NCBI RefSeq assembly: GCF_042453785.1
Contig: NC_091672.1
Coordinates: 9,690,501 to 9,754,500, forward strand
Direction: 5' to 3'
Length of the DNA: 64,000 bases
Source: Malus domestica
Taxonomy: Eukaryota; Streptophyta; Magnoliopsida; Rosales; Rosaceae
Position numbers and translations under genes: made by a program. Positions 22,210 to 34,689 of the stretch are shown one piece after another. The number at the start of each line of letters is the position of its first letter. Position 1 is the first letter of the stretch. The notes below the pieces were generated by a model that searched no databases, was not told the origin of the DNA, and saw only the letters and a list, made by a program, of their open reading frames with translations.

Positions 22210-25200
22210 AGTGGTATCAGAGCCTAGGTCTAGTAGTTGGTGAATCCTTTTGGGTTTTGTAGTTCATAGTCTTTGATTTGAATGTTGTAATTGTTACAAG
22301 CTTTATTCTTGCTTCTTTGAATGTAAATTTTGTTAGAAAATTTGTCATCTCAAATGTTGTAGATGTAGTTCATATGAGCATGAATTTTGGAGCTAAAATT
22401 TGGTGCCATGTTTTTGGGGATTTTCGGCCAAATCCAAAGGGTGATTTTTTGGGTTCATGTTTGTCTTATTAAAAGTGTTTTAAGGTGACTTTTGGAACCC
22501 CTAAGTACCCTAGGATGTTAACCCCATTTTGAGTAGTGAAAATTTGAGTTTTATTGAGTGAAAATGTTCATGGAACTCTTATGGGTTTTCATGGATGTTC
22601 TTCATTGTTCTTGAGGTTCTTACCAAGAACAAAAAGTTTGATGTTTTGATTCAAAGTTTTGGTTAATTTCATAAAGTCTTTGTTTTGTGTTGGTTGGTGT
22701 GACTTATCTATCAACAAAAACATTTATTGAAATTTTGAAAGGTGATAGAAATGGTGATGGGTGTGTAAGAAGTACTTCTCTTACACACACACACCACTTG
22801 CATGGCTGTATTCACACCAACTTATTTCCACTTGCATGGCTTTATGACTTTGTTGAAAAAATTTGAAAATTTTGTGGCTTCACTCTCTATAACCGGCCAC
22901 CCTATTAAAATAGGGTTCTTTTGGGGCTTTTATGCAATTACATAAAGTTTTGATACTTTTGTGTATTTGTAGTTTGACCCAAAAGTTTACGTATTTACTT
23001 AAAGGCCCAAAATCATTAAAGGACAAATTGTTTTGTTCCTTTAACGTTTTTGAATTTGTTGAAATTTTTGGGTTCTAGTTGTAATTACATGAAGTAGTGG
23101 ACTTTTGTGTTTTTACAAAATGAGCTCAAAAGTTTAAGTTTTGCAACATAGCCCAAAAAGTTAAGGTTATTGCATTTTGGCCCAAATTAAGTTGAGAACA
23201 AAATGGTTTTGTCTCTTTAAATGAGAATTGGATTTTCATTTCATTTAGCTCCATTTAAATCAATTCTATGGATACAAAAACCAAATGAAAATGTTGCATT
23301 CAAGTTTAATTAGTTAAAGCGTTAATTAATTAAAGAAAGGGTGATTATGAACCTAAGCCTATTATAATTGAGCTATGTGAAAGGCCGTCTCAAATTTGTT
23401 TGAACCATGGGAATGTGTAGATTAGATTTTGGTTGTAATTTGATATGATCAAATGTTGTAAAAGAGCATAAGCTCTTCTTTACTTTAAAGTAATTTGTTT
23501 TGATCAAATGTTGTAAAAGAGCATAAGCTCTTCTTTACTTTAAAGTACTCATTTTCTTGTTTTATTTGATATGCATGAAATTGGAGTAGTTGGGTCCAAC
23601 GTGCAATAGGAAAAACACGCCTTAATATGATTAAACGCGTAACTAAAATCAATCACCATCCCTAGACCGAGATTCAACACTAGGCTCGTGTTGGATCTAA
23701 TCAAAGGTTCATAGTCATCCTAAGGCCCTAAGGCAACTATATAGTCCATCAATGAATGCAAACCTTATGTTAGTAGTACCATATACTCTTGCTTTAAAAA
23801 CCGTTTTACAAGCATAGTGGGAGTATCATGTACAACTAAATCAATCACATGGACCAATAGTTGTAATAGGACCAAATTGTTTTAATAAGATTAAAATGTA
23901 TGTTTATATATGATGAGACCTAAAACCCTCAACCAAACTATTATTAAGTTGATAAGCGTGAGAGTGCTTTGAACACTCTTTCGTGGCCTTCCACCGTGGT
24001 AGGCTCTGATCGTTTATGACTCATACACCGGCTTCACCCTATCATGGGGGAGTACAAAGTGCGTGCTTACACTCAGGAGGAGTTCTATATGCATACATGA
24101 TGTTGTGAAGGTAGGCAACGAGAATAGCCAACATCATATCATTGTGAGGTTGTTCTTGAACCCCTACTCGAACTTGCATGGTGGGAATGACTTAACTAAG
24201 TGCAATGGAGCCAACATCATATCATTGTGAGGCTTCATTCTCTAGAGGCCAAATAAGATGGGTACTTGCAAGAGATGCAAATGAGTAAGTGTACTCTCTC
24301 ATTATTATTGATGCTAGCCAACATCATATCATTGTGAGGTGGGCTTGGTCATGATGAGTCTCCCATACCCTACTAAGAGTTTCCTCCAAAACTCTCGAAT
24401 TCCGATGAGGGATATGGAATTTGCCAAAAATAGTGGGTGGTGCTATTTGATTTAAAGACCCGAATCAAATGGCTTAAAATCAATCAATTTATATTCGTTA
24501 TGTATTTGTTTCCCAATATATTTGCAAACGCTATCCAAAACTTGACTAAGAAAAGCCGAATGCTTTAGTTTCCGGACTTGGTAACACAATCCCAAAGATT
24601 GTCTTAAATGGATTGTATATGTACCTAAGTAGTCTAATCCTCACAATCTTCCTATTGATAATGTATCATTGGAAGAACATGTTAGATAAGTCTATCATAA
24701 AGAGGACAACACTTTTAATGTCATAGTTCTTCACTTACAAATCGTTGTATGAAGAAATAAGAGTTGCTTTGAACAACCCTTAGCTAATGCAAACACTAGT
24801 GCTTGTTTCTTTGTTAAATGAACAAAGAACTTAAGAAGAAAGCACAAGGGCATGGACACTTTATGTGCCATGATTCTTCACTTACAAATTGTTGTATGAA
24901 GAAATGAGAGTTGCCTTGAACAACTCTTGAAAGTTTGTAATTATGTTTAGAACATAATGGTTGGTTGACAAAAATAGTCCATCAACATGGACTTATGATG
25001 ATTTTGAATCATTGAGTGTTGAAGTGTTAAACCACTTCTAGAAACGGAAACTAGGCAAAGACTTCACCTTTGTGTCCCTATCTAAATGGTTCACTAAGTT
25101 TATTGTAAACTATATAGTGAACAATAACCACACACTCTCCAAATCGTTTGATGTGTATAACACAATTGAAATAAGTTTCAAGAGAGATAGTGGGAGTTTA

Positions 25201-26976
25201 GGGACCATGACTATTGTAGTCAAAGGAGAAGTCAAATGAAGAAAGCGAAATAAACTCCAAGGGAACAAACTTTCTTTATGAAAGAATGGACATTGGAAGG
25301 GGTATTTGCAAGAAGTGTCTTGCAAAGTGTCAAGAACACACCTTTCGAAGGTGTTGTAAATTGTTCTTGAAAAGTTCAAAACAGTTGGTTCTTCTACTTG
25401 AATGCTTGATTCCGTATTGGTAACTATGTTTTACAATCATTGTAAAAGTGTGGCTAATAAAAAGTAGAAGATTAATGAGAGAAGAGAAAGTACTTCACAT
25501 TCGGAATGTGAATCAAATATAGATCTCTGCGAAAGCAGATGGTACTTACTTCCTCATATGAACTACCAAAGAAATTGGAAAAACCAAAGATTGTCTTTAC
25601 ATTCCAATTTTAAGGAACTTAATTCCATCACTATAAGGGATGGATGAATGTTTTGTTTGACAAAACATTGTTCTTTATTAATGAATGATTAGATTATTGT
25701 AATCTAATTGATTGTCTCTATAGTAGAGATGATATGGTAGTGTTAACTGTTTAGAATATAACGATGCTTAAAACCCAAAAGGTTGCAAGGTAGTGACTAA
25801 TCCCAACTGAGTTGTGATACCTCTAAAACATAAAACGAGTTGGTCATAGATGGATGCTTTAGATCGTTAGATCCGGATCCAATACCTTCTTATTAAAATT
25901 GTATAGAGGCGAAATGTTCGAATCTTTATTCTTTTGGAAAGGAAGAAAGAATCACAAAGTTGTTGAGGTTAATTCACTTAGATGTTTGTGGCACTTGTCC
26001 ACAACATAAAACTACTCATGTTGTATGGCATTCACCGAAGATCACTCTCGGTTGGACTATAGTTTATTTTGAATAAACACAAGTCCGAATACTTTGCAAA
26101 AGGTTTCAAAGAATTCAAGAAATGTAAGTTGATGAGTAAGATGTCTAAAGTATTTACCTCCTTAGATTTGATCCAAGGAAAGGTAACACTTTAGAACAGT
26201 TTTCTTGAAATATATCAAGGAAAGAAGCATCATAAGATAATGGATTTCTCCATTAAGAGAAGAACGAACTTGAATAAGATTTAGTTCGTTGGATATTATC
26301 AATTACCCATATATAGGATATGTACTTCTAAGACAATATAATTGTCAATTAGAAGATCTTCCAAAATTTTCATGACTCCATAGGATGTAGTTGGAAAGAA
26401 AGACAAATCTTAATCATGTTAAGATTTGGGGTTGTGTGCTAATAAGCAATATTTGTTTAAAATTATCTTGTGGGTATCCTTAAATTAACATTTGGATATC
26501 ACTTCTATAAACCAACTAACAAATGTTGTTTGTTGGGTAGTTCATTGTAATCCTACACTAGGATTTGCCTAAGATAGCGCAAATGAACAAGAGATAGAAC
26601 TCAAAGAATGGGTTCTTTGAGAAACAAGATCATGATCAACAAATATAACAACCTAGTTCCTATACCACAAGCTCCAAGGTAGTCGAGAAGGATTTATAAA
26701 CTGTCTCAGTTGAATGGTTTGAACTTTATGACTATGTCATAGAGTTACACCTCTTAATTCGAAAGAAATAAGAATGAAAATCCTTATGACTACATTGAGT
26801 GTATATACGACATATACTCAAGGAAATGGTAAAGTACCATTTGACCCGAAATAATGAAACCTCCATGGCTAATTGGTAGCTTAAGGTGACTACAATTAAA
26901 GAGATTGGTTGACTTGGAAGAAACCATCTTTGACGTAGTCTTGGTTTCAATTAATTCGAAGATTGCTAGCTACAAC
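22210..26976 (+). pseudogene. Copia internal region, gag-pol beyond repair
   Basis: After the primer binding site I find no long ORF. Near 25930-26130 the plus strand still reads LIHLDVCGTCP and, in a shifted frame, KSEYFAKGFKEFKK, which fit the start of a Copia integrase core. The region holds internal repeats. A 47-bp direct repeat lies at 23445-23492 and 23506-23552, three copies of GCCAACATCATATCATTGTG lie near 24127, 24209 and 24307, and a roughly 65-bp repeat lies at 24719-24781 and 24865-24929. Reverse transcriptase motifs are not visible, consistent with the 3' internal deletion. Confidence 0.6.
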
Positions 26977-27675
26977 TAAATAAGTTCGTTAAAGACCTCG
27001 GGATAGTATTGGACCTTAAGGCCCAATGGGCTTTGAACGTCAAGTCCATTGACTTAAGTTGTATGACAACTTAATGAATAATGATTCACGAAGGCCCAAA
27101 TAGCCCAATAATACCCTAAGGCCGGCCATTTAGAGGAGGGTAGTGAACTTGCTTTAATTACAAGTTTGCCACTCCAATGAAGGAAGGTATAAATATGACT
27201 TTATAGCCAAAATTCATTTAGGGTTTTCTTTTGGGAAAGGATGAGAACACAAGCTCTCTTTTCTCTCTAAAGAGGCCGGCCACCCTAGAGGAAAATAGCT
27301 AGCAATCTTACTTCCTCTAGGTCACTCATTTCTTCTTAAAATCTTACCTTGGTGTGGAGACTTAAAGGTTCTCAATTTTGAGAACTTGGAGAAACCTATT
27401 CTTCCATCCAAATCCATGGATCTAAGAAGCAAGGAATGAAGGCCCTATCTCTTGGGTGATTATCCTTTGCTTTTGCAAAGAGGAATCTACAAAGGTATAA
27501 ATTTCTCAACTCACTTTCTTTTGAGTTGAGTCTTGGTTCACCTACCTACTAGGCTTTGAATTTAATGGGTAATGTTTTGTTTTGAGTGCATGCAAGCATG
27601 ATTCCGCCTTTAATTTGTTAGTTGCATGCTATAGATGTTGCTCAAATGAACATGTTTTTCACAAAATTTCCTTCA
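26977..27675 (+). repeat. Truncated 3' LTR of the nested Copia element
   Basis: It matches the left LTR from about position 21512 (AATAAGTTCGTTAAAGACC) to the end, so the first 1.1 kb of the LTR is missing. It is followed by the TSD CTTCT. Confidence 0.85.
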
Positions 27676-28533
27676 CTTCTCTCCCTCCTCCCTCCAAGTC
27701 GCCGACTCCCAATTCGAAGGCTACGACGACGAAATAAATGAGGACAACGACGACTACTCCTCACTCCCTCTTCCGACTCGCACCCGCCTTTTCCTCACCA
27801 CCGCCTCCTAACCCAACTCACCTTCTGATCTCTCCCTACCAAACCCAATTCCCGATTCGGACTCACCATGCATCCATCTTCCCAAACCTTCCTTCACCAG
27901 CTTCGTGTATTGGGATGAAGATGAGTTCGAATGCCTCCCACTCCAACCCTAGAAACTGCCATTCGATGACCCTGCAGTTACCAAAACTGCAATTACCTCC
28001 TCCGATTCTGATTCCAAACTCTTCGCCGATCCCAACCCCCCGCCACTCCGAGATCCTTACTTGTGGAGATCGTGTGCGGAGGGTTCCTGCCAAGGTTTTC
28101 TGGCGATGATGGAACTCAAGAGCCTCCACGATTTGATCTAGGTAAGGTAGTGAGAGGAAGGGGGTTGGAGAGACAGAAAGAGTCTAAAGGAGGCAGAGAG
28201 AGATGAGAGAACGAGAAGGAGGGGGTGCGGTGTGGGTGGTTAATGGGAGTGAGAGAAAATGGGGTGTGGGGCCATAAGTTTATGACAAATAATAAAAAAC
28301 AAATAATTGTGCCCTTAGATGTAAAATATAGGCACAATAATATATTTGAGTTCATTTTTTTAAACAAAATTGTCAGAAAATGTGTTTGTGTCCATTTTTT
28401 TTTATATTGGGCACAATATGTAGTGTCCTTTATTGAATGGGCACTGTTTTAATCTTTTTGTGTTGAAAGACACACAAATCCCTCAATTGTGTCCATAATT
28501 TTGTGCCCAAAGGCCATTTTTGTTGTAGTGACG

Positions 28534-29903
28534 TGGTATATAGATATTAATTGATATAACGTTTTTCATTTGATTATTCATTGAAGCAAAATATATTTTC
28601 TTTAGCGGGTAACGGTCCAGGTTATATTACCAGTTAATTTTAACGGGTTGGGTTATTACTCGTTCATTTTAACGTGTTTGACAGGACATGACTTATTAAG
28701 ATATCGGATATGTCATGAAAACAACACGAATACGACACAACCGTCAGATCTAGTAAAAATGCCACCGAAATGTTGTGTAGTGGTGCACGGTTAGCCTAAA
28801 CTCTCTCACCTACACTACACGACTTTGCATTACTTTGGAACTTCTCTATGATCGAGTTGTCATGTCATCATTTCGACGGACTATTAAGTATTTTTCCTCT
28901 ATCCTCGTTTAAAAAAAGAAGCAGCAGTTTACCATTATTATAGTTCACTAAAATGATGCCAAACACCACTAATGAGACCGTTACCAATTTTTTTTCAACA
29001 TAATCATCAAGCAACTGCCATTGTGAAGAACAATTACATCAACTTGGCTTCGAATCTTTGTTGTTTCCTTGCGTGCGCCATGTATCTCATCACATTCTTT
29101 AATATTTTTGTTTGAAAATTTTGTACATATGATTCCCCAAACGAAACTTGAAAAAAAACGAAAGGAAACTTTAAATCTGGAACCGTGATCATGCATTGTT
29201 AATGAAATTTATAGGTTGATTGTGTTCATGGAATGCTATCATGCTTTGTCTGCACGGATATACGCATAATGTATCCAATACCCATTCATGCGGAAACACG
29301 ATGATTCGGGGCCAATCATCATCATTTGTAACTTTCCAAATGCTTCATTTTGTCTGTTAATTCTGAACCTGCTAATCATGATATGATTAGTTTACTAAAA
29401 ACTGGGTCATGGTGATAAAAGTAGTAATAGCAGTGCGGACAAAATATAGTTGGTGCTTCTACCATTATTGGATGGGAATAGAAATTAGTTACAAGGAGGA
29501 ATTGTTTATGTTTCCTTTAAGAGTCAATACTGGATTTCATTCACTAGAAAAGTGGCAGAATACAATGAATTATAAGTGCACACACATGTAAAAGAGGGAA
29601 TTGCGAAAATGCAGTTGTACTCTGTAAAAACTACATTTTTTTTATTTATTGGGGAAAAATACTTGCTTGAATTTACAATATGAAACGTTGGTTTTTTTTT
29701 TTTTTTTGTCTTTCATCTCTTGATCGATCACGTAAGGGTTACCAAAAAAAAAAAAAAAAACCAAAAAAATTTAGTAATAAAACTGATTATCACATGAACA
29801 ATAAGTAGAATGAAATGGAACTGCATAGAGGAAGCTATGGAATAAGCGGTTGCTTATGCAGTGAGCTATATTTCCATGAATTTCAGTGGTTGCTATCTCT
29901 TGT
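28534..29903. other. Non-coding flank, no gene recognised
   Basis: 28600-28790 contains GGGTAACGG/TTAACGGGTTGGGTTA motifs like a common dispersed plant repeat. Poly-T and poly-A runs lie at 29690-29706 and 29743-29760. No convincing ORF is present. Confidence 0.4.
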
Positions 29904-30814
29904 CAGGGCCGGTCTAAACATTTTGGAGGCCCTGGGCAAAAATAAAAATGGGGCCCACAAACCTACAATACACACACAAAAAAATTATGTTTTTCATGTG
30001 ATTTTTTTTCTTAGGTATTTGAATTTTTAATAATTCGAACAAGTATTTTTCTTTATCGGATAATAAGTTCATCATATATAGAAAAACAAAGTTACATTGT
30101 AAAAGTGGTCATAAGGAAAAGAAGATTGTCATATGGTAAAAATACTAGTCAATCGAGCAATACTTGACGTCTAGTGTCTAAAGCACGGGACTTTAACAAT
30201 TCAATTTTATGAGCAAAAGCCTTGTTGATTTGGTATAAGTGAAAGTTCCAATTTTTGGAGCTGAGTGAAAATGATCTCATTTTTTGAATAATCTCTGTAC
30301 TTGCTAAATTAAATTAGTAAACATTATTTTGTTGAAAGTTAAATTTGAATTTGAATGGATATAAACAATATGCACCTCTAGTTAACCTTGATGAATTAAC
30401 CAAATTTTAGTAATTATAATAAAAGGTAAAAGAAATTAACAAGCAAACAAAAATTAGTAAAAAATAGAAAGAAAAACACGTAAGACTGATTCGAACTTGG
30501 GACCTCATAATTACTAGAAAACAACGCACCAGCACCTCTGGTTAACAATCAAACGAAAAATAAGTAAAAAAAGAGAGAAGAAGGCACAGAGAATAGTTCG
30601 AACATGGGGCCTCATTGTTATTGAGGAATAACGGAACCAGCGCCTCTAGCTGACCTACTTGATAAATTAACCAATTCGTATTTATTGTTTTAATTTTTTT
30701 TTTTAATTTACATGCTTACAAAAACATATATGAATTCACTACCCTAATAATTTTGCTGCCCCTGATTTTTTGAGGCCCCGAATGGTCGCCTGCACTGGGC
30801 TGGGGCCGGCCCTG
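29904..30814. mobile_element. Non-autonomous hAT element, 911 bp, perfect 8-bp target duplication
   Basis: The left end CAGGGCCGGTCTAAACAT and the inverse of the right end (CAGGGCCGGCCCCAGCCC from 30814 backwards) share the hAT-like terminus CAGGGCCGG. The target duplication TCTCTTGT is identical on both sides (29896-29903 and 30815-30822). There is no transposase. Inside, a segment with ATTCGAACTTGGGACCTCA (near 30490) recurs in diverged form near 30597. Confidence 0.9.
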
Positions 30815-30822
30815 TCTCTTGT

Positions 30823-31979
30823 CCTTGCCTGAAAACTGAGTGCCGATAAAGTGTAGTATTCTTGACAGTTTTGCTAGAGCTTTTCGTTTCACAATTTCCA
30901 CAATTATGTGAACGTATCAAAAACATTATTGCTTATTTTGGGTGTTAGGTTGATCTAGTTAGACTATGGCAGAATCTCATCGATCGATTGTGTATGGGTA
31001 CTTGGAGTATTTACATTGTCATAACAGAAAAGGTACCCTCTATGAATGCTCAATTTATATGCGGATTAACCAAAATCTCTGCATCAGTTTACTTATTACT
31101 ATTTTTTTTTTAATTTTTATCTCCAGATCTTTTACTTTTTCCTTCTGAGGAGTTCTATTCTTTGATCAGAGCATAAATTCCATATTAGGTTACAGGCCTT
31201 GGGATTTCTGTGCAATGAAGAAAGCTGATCTGGGGATATAGTTTGGGAGAGGCTTACACTGTGAATCGGAGGTAACGCAGTTGGCTTGTGAGTTGTGAAC
31301 ATGGGGTCGTTGGCAAAGAAAGAAGCAACTACCTTATAGGATGAAAGGTTTTTAGTAATGAACATGCAGATGAACAGTATCCGCTGAAAATGATTCGCTT
31401 TTTGATAAGGTAGTCATGATCTTATTGAAAATACTGTTTGAAAGATAGAGTTATCTAGACTTTGACGGAACAAGTATCGGTTGCATAAAATAGTGGAGTG
31501 ATTTGGCCACATCCCATGGCATGATGCTGCCTTGAAGATTGCGTAGTAACGAACCTACAAAACATTCGACTTTCACTCGTATATAAACTTTTGATTACGA
31601 GTTCAATTTTATTTCTTCCAATGCTTATGAGAAAGCAAAAACCTTTTTCTATTAATTAATTGTTTTTAAATTAATCAATTAAGTTGTCTTTGTTTTTGGA
31701 TTTGGGCTAGTTGTTGCTTTCTATGAGGCCTTTGTTTTGAAATGTTGGTTGGCTGGCTGGTCCTTGTCTGTATTCTTGATGGGCTCATAGAAGGAACAAA
31801 AATTCATAAATTGGGGACATAATTGATATTATGAGAAAAGAGGTTTTAACTGACATTAATTGTCAAACACAATTTCGATTTCGTCAACAAAATCGGAGCT
31901 GGTCAATTGGCGTTGTCCTTGTTTCTGATTCACATCAATGTGACTGAAATTTAGCACACTGCATACATTTTGGAGGCAT
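30823..31979. other. AT-rich DNA, no gene recognised
   Basis: Only short ORFs without recognisable motifs are present (for example minus strand 31132-31365). From about 31880 the sequence leads into the gag fragment. Confidence 0.35.
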
Positions 31980-32950
31980 GGTGTTGCTGGGCCTTTGGCT
32001 ACATATGCAAGCTTGGCTAGATTGGCGATTGAGGATGTACCTCCACCAGAAAATTTTTCCCAGCCAAGGTTCAAGTCATTTCGCGGTGATTTTGATCCTG
32101 ACTACGACGTCATGCATTACCGGAATGCAATGGTGCTACACAGCAACAACGATGCGTGGATGTGCATGATGTTCTCATCTACTCTTGAGGGACTTGCAAT
32201 GAGATGGTATTCAGAGCTGCTAGCTAAGTCTATTGACTATTTTGAAAGTTTGGTCGGCATGTTCACAAACACCTATTCGTTTTGCCGACACATTTGCAAG
32301 CACCATGAGGCCATGTTTTGGATGGTCCCTCAGTCTAAGGATGAAAGCCTCATAACCTACTTGAAGTGCTTCCAAGCAGAATTGGTGGAGATGGAGAAAC
32401 CTGATGACAAGTTAGCCACGATGGTGTTCAAAGGGTGTTCAAACAAGGGTTGTATGTTCATTCACCTCTTTCTCAGAAACTGAACAAAAGAAAGTATGAT
32501 TACGCCACTTTGGCTGAGTGCTTTGATATTGCGGATAATCTAACTAACTGGAATGAAAAGAGCATGGGAATGATTGTCAAATCAGATTACTCTAGAAAGA
32601 TTGATAGAAGAAGGGCCAACAGAGACACTCCCTATCCCTCTCCACGACACGTTGCTATTGGGGGTGCAGTGACAAATAGTCCCATTAAAACGAAAATAGT
32701 ATATCGCTTTAAACACCGTAATTAACAACATCCTCCATAACATAAAGGACAAACCATTCATCAGGCACCTAAAGCTGCTACGGGAGAACTTAGCAAAGAA
32801 GAATCCAAACGAATATTGCTATTTCCACAAGAGTACTGGCCATGCCCTCAGAAGTTGTCGAGTGCTGAAAGACTGCATTGAAAAGCTCTTAGATCAGGGG
32901 CACTGTTGGGAATTCGTCAGAGACAAAAGTAAGGAAAGAAGGCTCAGTTA
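31980..32950 (+). pseudogene. Isolated Gypsy gag fragment (capsid core and zinc-finger-like region)
   Basis: One frame (31995-32483) reads a Retrotrans_gag-like core: FRGDFDPDYDVMHYRNAMVL, then LEGLAMRWYSELLAKSIDYF and DESLITYLKCFQAELVEMEK. A shift near 32440 moves to the next frame. Near 32810-32950 a CYFHKSTGHALRSCRVLKDC segment follows, as in gag proteins of plant Gypsy elements. No protease or RT is found downstream, so this is a gag-only remnant or a gag-only deletion derivative. Its LTRs were not resolved. Confidence 0.65.
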
Positions 32951-34689
32951 AACCCAGAGACATGAATCGATTTGACAAACACACTAGTGATGAAGACCGA
33001 CGACATACAAAAAAATCATACCCTTAACATGAATTGCATCCATGGAGAGTGAAATACTCAAAAGGACGGAGAAACAACAAGAAAAGTCGCAAGAAACCCA
33101 ATACCGATCACCCTGAGATAGATCCATCGTGAACGCCTCCAAATCAGTAAAAAAGAAGTTAATCCAAACTACAAGCGGTTTGATTCCCTTCTCGGGATAT
33201 GTAGGTAGTCCAACCTGGACTCAATCGTAATGTCGTCGTCTGCGCAAAGACAAGTCCATGGATAACTCATCTCCCAACGCCCCATTATACGCTTATCATC
33301 AAAAGTGATTCCTAATGTAATTTTTACACCATATCATCTTATTCTTAGAACTACACCAGTGGTTTGATTCACTGTCCTGGATATATGTGGGCAATCTTTT
33401 TCGAATTCAATAAAAAAAAAATCACACCCCCTTTTCAATTAATCCTATTTTTATTATGAATAAAAGAAACTTTGATTTTCAAACATTTTTTCTTTCTTTC
33501 TTTCTTGGGTGATGCAGGGAATACCGTATTGACACAAACGCAAGTCTAAAAATTCAAAGCAACACTGTCAGATGAGTCTCTTTTAGCCCAATCCTCTTGA
33601 AGGGTTAGCGATTTTGAAGACTCAAACCGTAACAAGTGCGGCAATGATTGGTGGACTACGGGCACATACACATGGCGCCCTGACACGGAAGTCCAATGGA
33701 CCATCCGACCTTCGAAAAGTTTAACAACTAGCAAAGTTGTGGGTTATAACATTCAAACCCCGACTCTACGCCATTCGAGGGAATAGTCGAAAGGGGATCC
33801 GGAAATCATCTGAAGGTGGCTCTGAACTCCGACTACTTTTATCCCGGACCAACATACGAAGTCAAGTATGCTGCAACATCATATGTTAACAGGTCTGAAG
33901 GGGGCATCCAGACTAAGCAATCCTCAAGAGGAATTTTATTGCAATGGAGCTCCGAAATGCGGAAGTGCTTTGGCCAAGTCAACCAAGGTGGTTTGATCGG
34001 AAATGCTCAAGTCCAATAAATAGGGTTCAAAGTGTTTTCCACCCATATGTAGGCTACCAGGTCTCCAAAGAACATTCATTTAAGATTCACTGGAGATAAC
34101 CAAGCAATACGAGTTAAGAAAAATATGATCTCTTAACTTCATGTTGCAAAATCTAATGACCCTTCGACGGGGATTAAAGAGACCAAGTAGCTGGAGGCCA
34201 TTCCTAACTTCGAATCATAACTTGCCTTGGTCTGGCAACTACAAGAGGGTAAGAGCAGAGCAAAAGGTTATCCCTATTTGAATACCTGGTACGAGAGTAA
34301 GGTGATACTCCGGATATCGCGATGGAGCCCTTTATGGATACTAAGTTTAGGAGGTGATGTTAGAACTTATACCCTGATATGCTAGTAAGAAACTCAAACA
34401 ACCAGCAATGGTGATTTTTGGATTATATGGGAGCTAAAGGAAATGAAGATGAAGAACCAAAAAATGCAGAGAGAATAGGACTCTAGCTGTTAGATCATTT
34501 CATTCCTTCACACACTGAGCATGTGAGCTCAGTCATTACAGAAAAAAAAACTATGAGAGGAGAGAGAGCTAACAACAATCCTATTCAATCTTAACCCTTC
34601 ATCATAGCTAGCTTATGAGCTAATGACAAATGTACATTCACCCAACTTCTAAGCTAATAAAAGTGTGGATGCATATTTCTTCCTCCTTA
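32951..34689. other. Retroelement-derived non-coding sequence, unresolved
   Basis: TTCTCGGGATATGTAGGTAG near 33190 resembles a phrase common in Gypsy untranslated regions. TAGGAGGTGATGTTAGAACT at 34349-34368 looks like a purine tract followed by an LTR start. No long ORF. I could not find the paired repeat. Confidence 0.3.

Larger units (their letters stand above)
20401..27675 (+). mobile_element. Decayed Ty1/Copia LTR retrotransposon nested in the Pack-CACTA element
   Basis: A 1.8-kb left LTR (20401-22209) is followed at once by TGGTATCAGAGC (22212-22223), the standard initiator-Met tRNA primer binding site. The right LTR keeps only its last 699 bp (26977-27675). A perfect target duplication CTTCT (20396-20400 and 27676-27680) joins the two ends as one insertion that later lost the 3' internal region together with the start of its right LTR. 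The internal part is decayed, with a recognisable Copia integrase remnant near 25930-26130. Confidence 0.85.
20355..28120 (+). pseudogene. Captured first exon of a CCDC47 (DUF1682)-like gene, split by a Copia element
   Basis: An ATG at 20355 opens a signal-peptide-like start (MKALIILFLFSYLSF). It runs into the Copia insertion at 20401 and resumes after its TSD at 27681. The frame then gives ADSQFEGYDDEINEDNDDY, and farther on FTSFVYWDEDEFECLPLQP, before about 28110. Plant CCDC47-type ER membrane proteins carry an N-terminal signal, an acidic segment with FEG, and a YWDEDEFEGLP motif, so I infer that this is their first exon. In-frame stops (for example after LFLTTAS) show decay. Only the N-terminal part was captured; the transmembrane and core regions are missing. 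Confidence 0.55.
17508..28530. mobile_element. Complete non-autonomous CACTA element carrying host gene fragments (Pack-CACTA), 11.0 kb
   Basis: The left end CACTACAACAAAAATG (17508) and the inverse of the right end (28530 backwards) match over 16 bases. A 3-bp target duplication ACG flanks them (17505-17507 and 28531-28533). Subterminal TGTGCCC/GGGCACA motifs crowd both ends (17540-17770 and 28300-28520). Removing the nested Copia element (20401-27675 plus one TSD copy) leaves about 3.7 kb with no transposase. That remainder is largely pieces of two host genes facing outwards from each other: minus strand at 17930-19987 and plus strand from 20355. Confidence 0.85.

Noticed and set aside
26977-27675. 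A 0.7-kb LTR family of its own, since 44149-44856 has almost the same limits
   Set aside because: It lacks a TG start, both pieces match the last part of a 1.8-kb LTR, and the target duplication CTTCT pairs the right end with the full left LTR. It is a truncated LTR.
27863-28367. Minus-strand ORFs at the right end of the Pack-CACTA element
   Set aside because: The plus-strand frame with FEG and YWDEDEFE motifs explains the coding-like composition. The minus-strand ORFs are shadows.
30485-30620. tRNA or tRNA-derived SINE, from the ATTCGAACTTGGGACC motif
   Set aside because: There is no cloverleaf or A box at the right distance. It lies inside a hAT element with clear ends.
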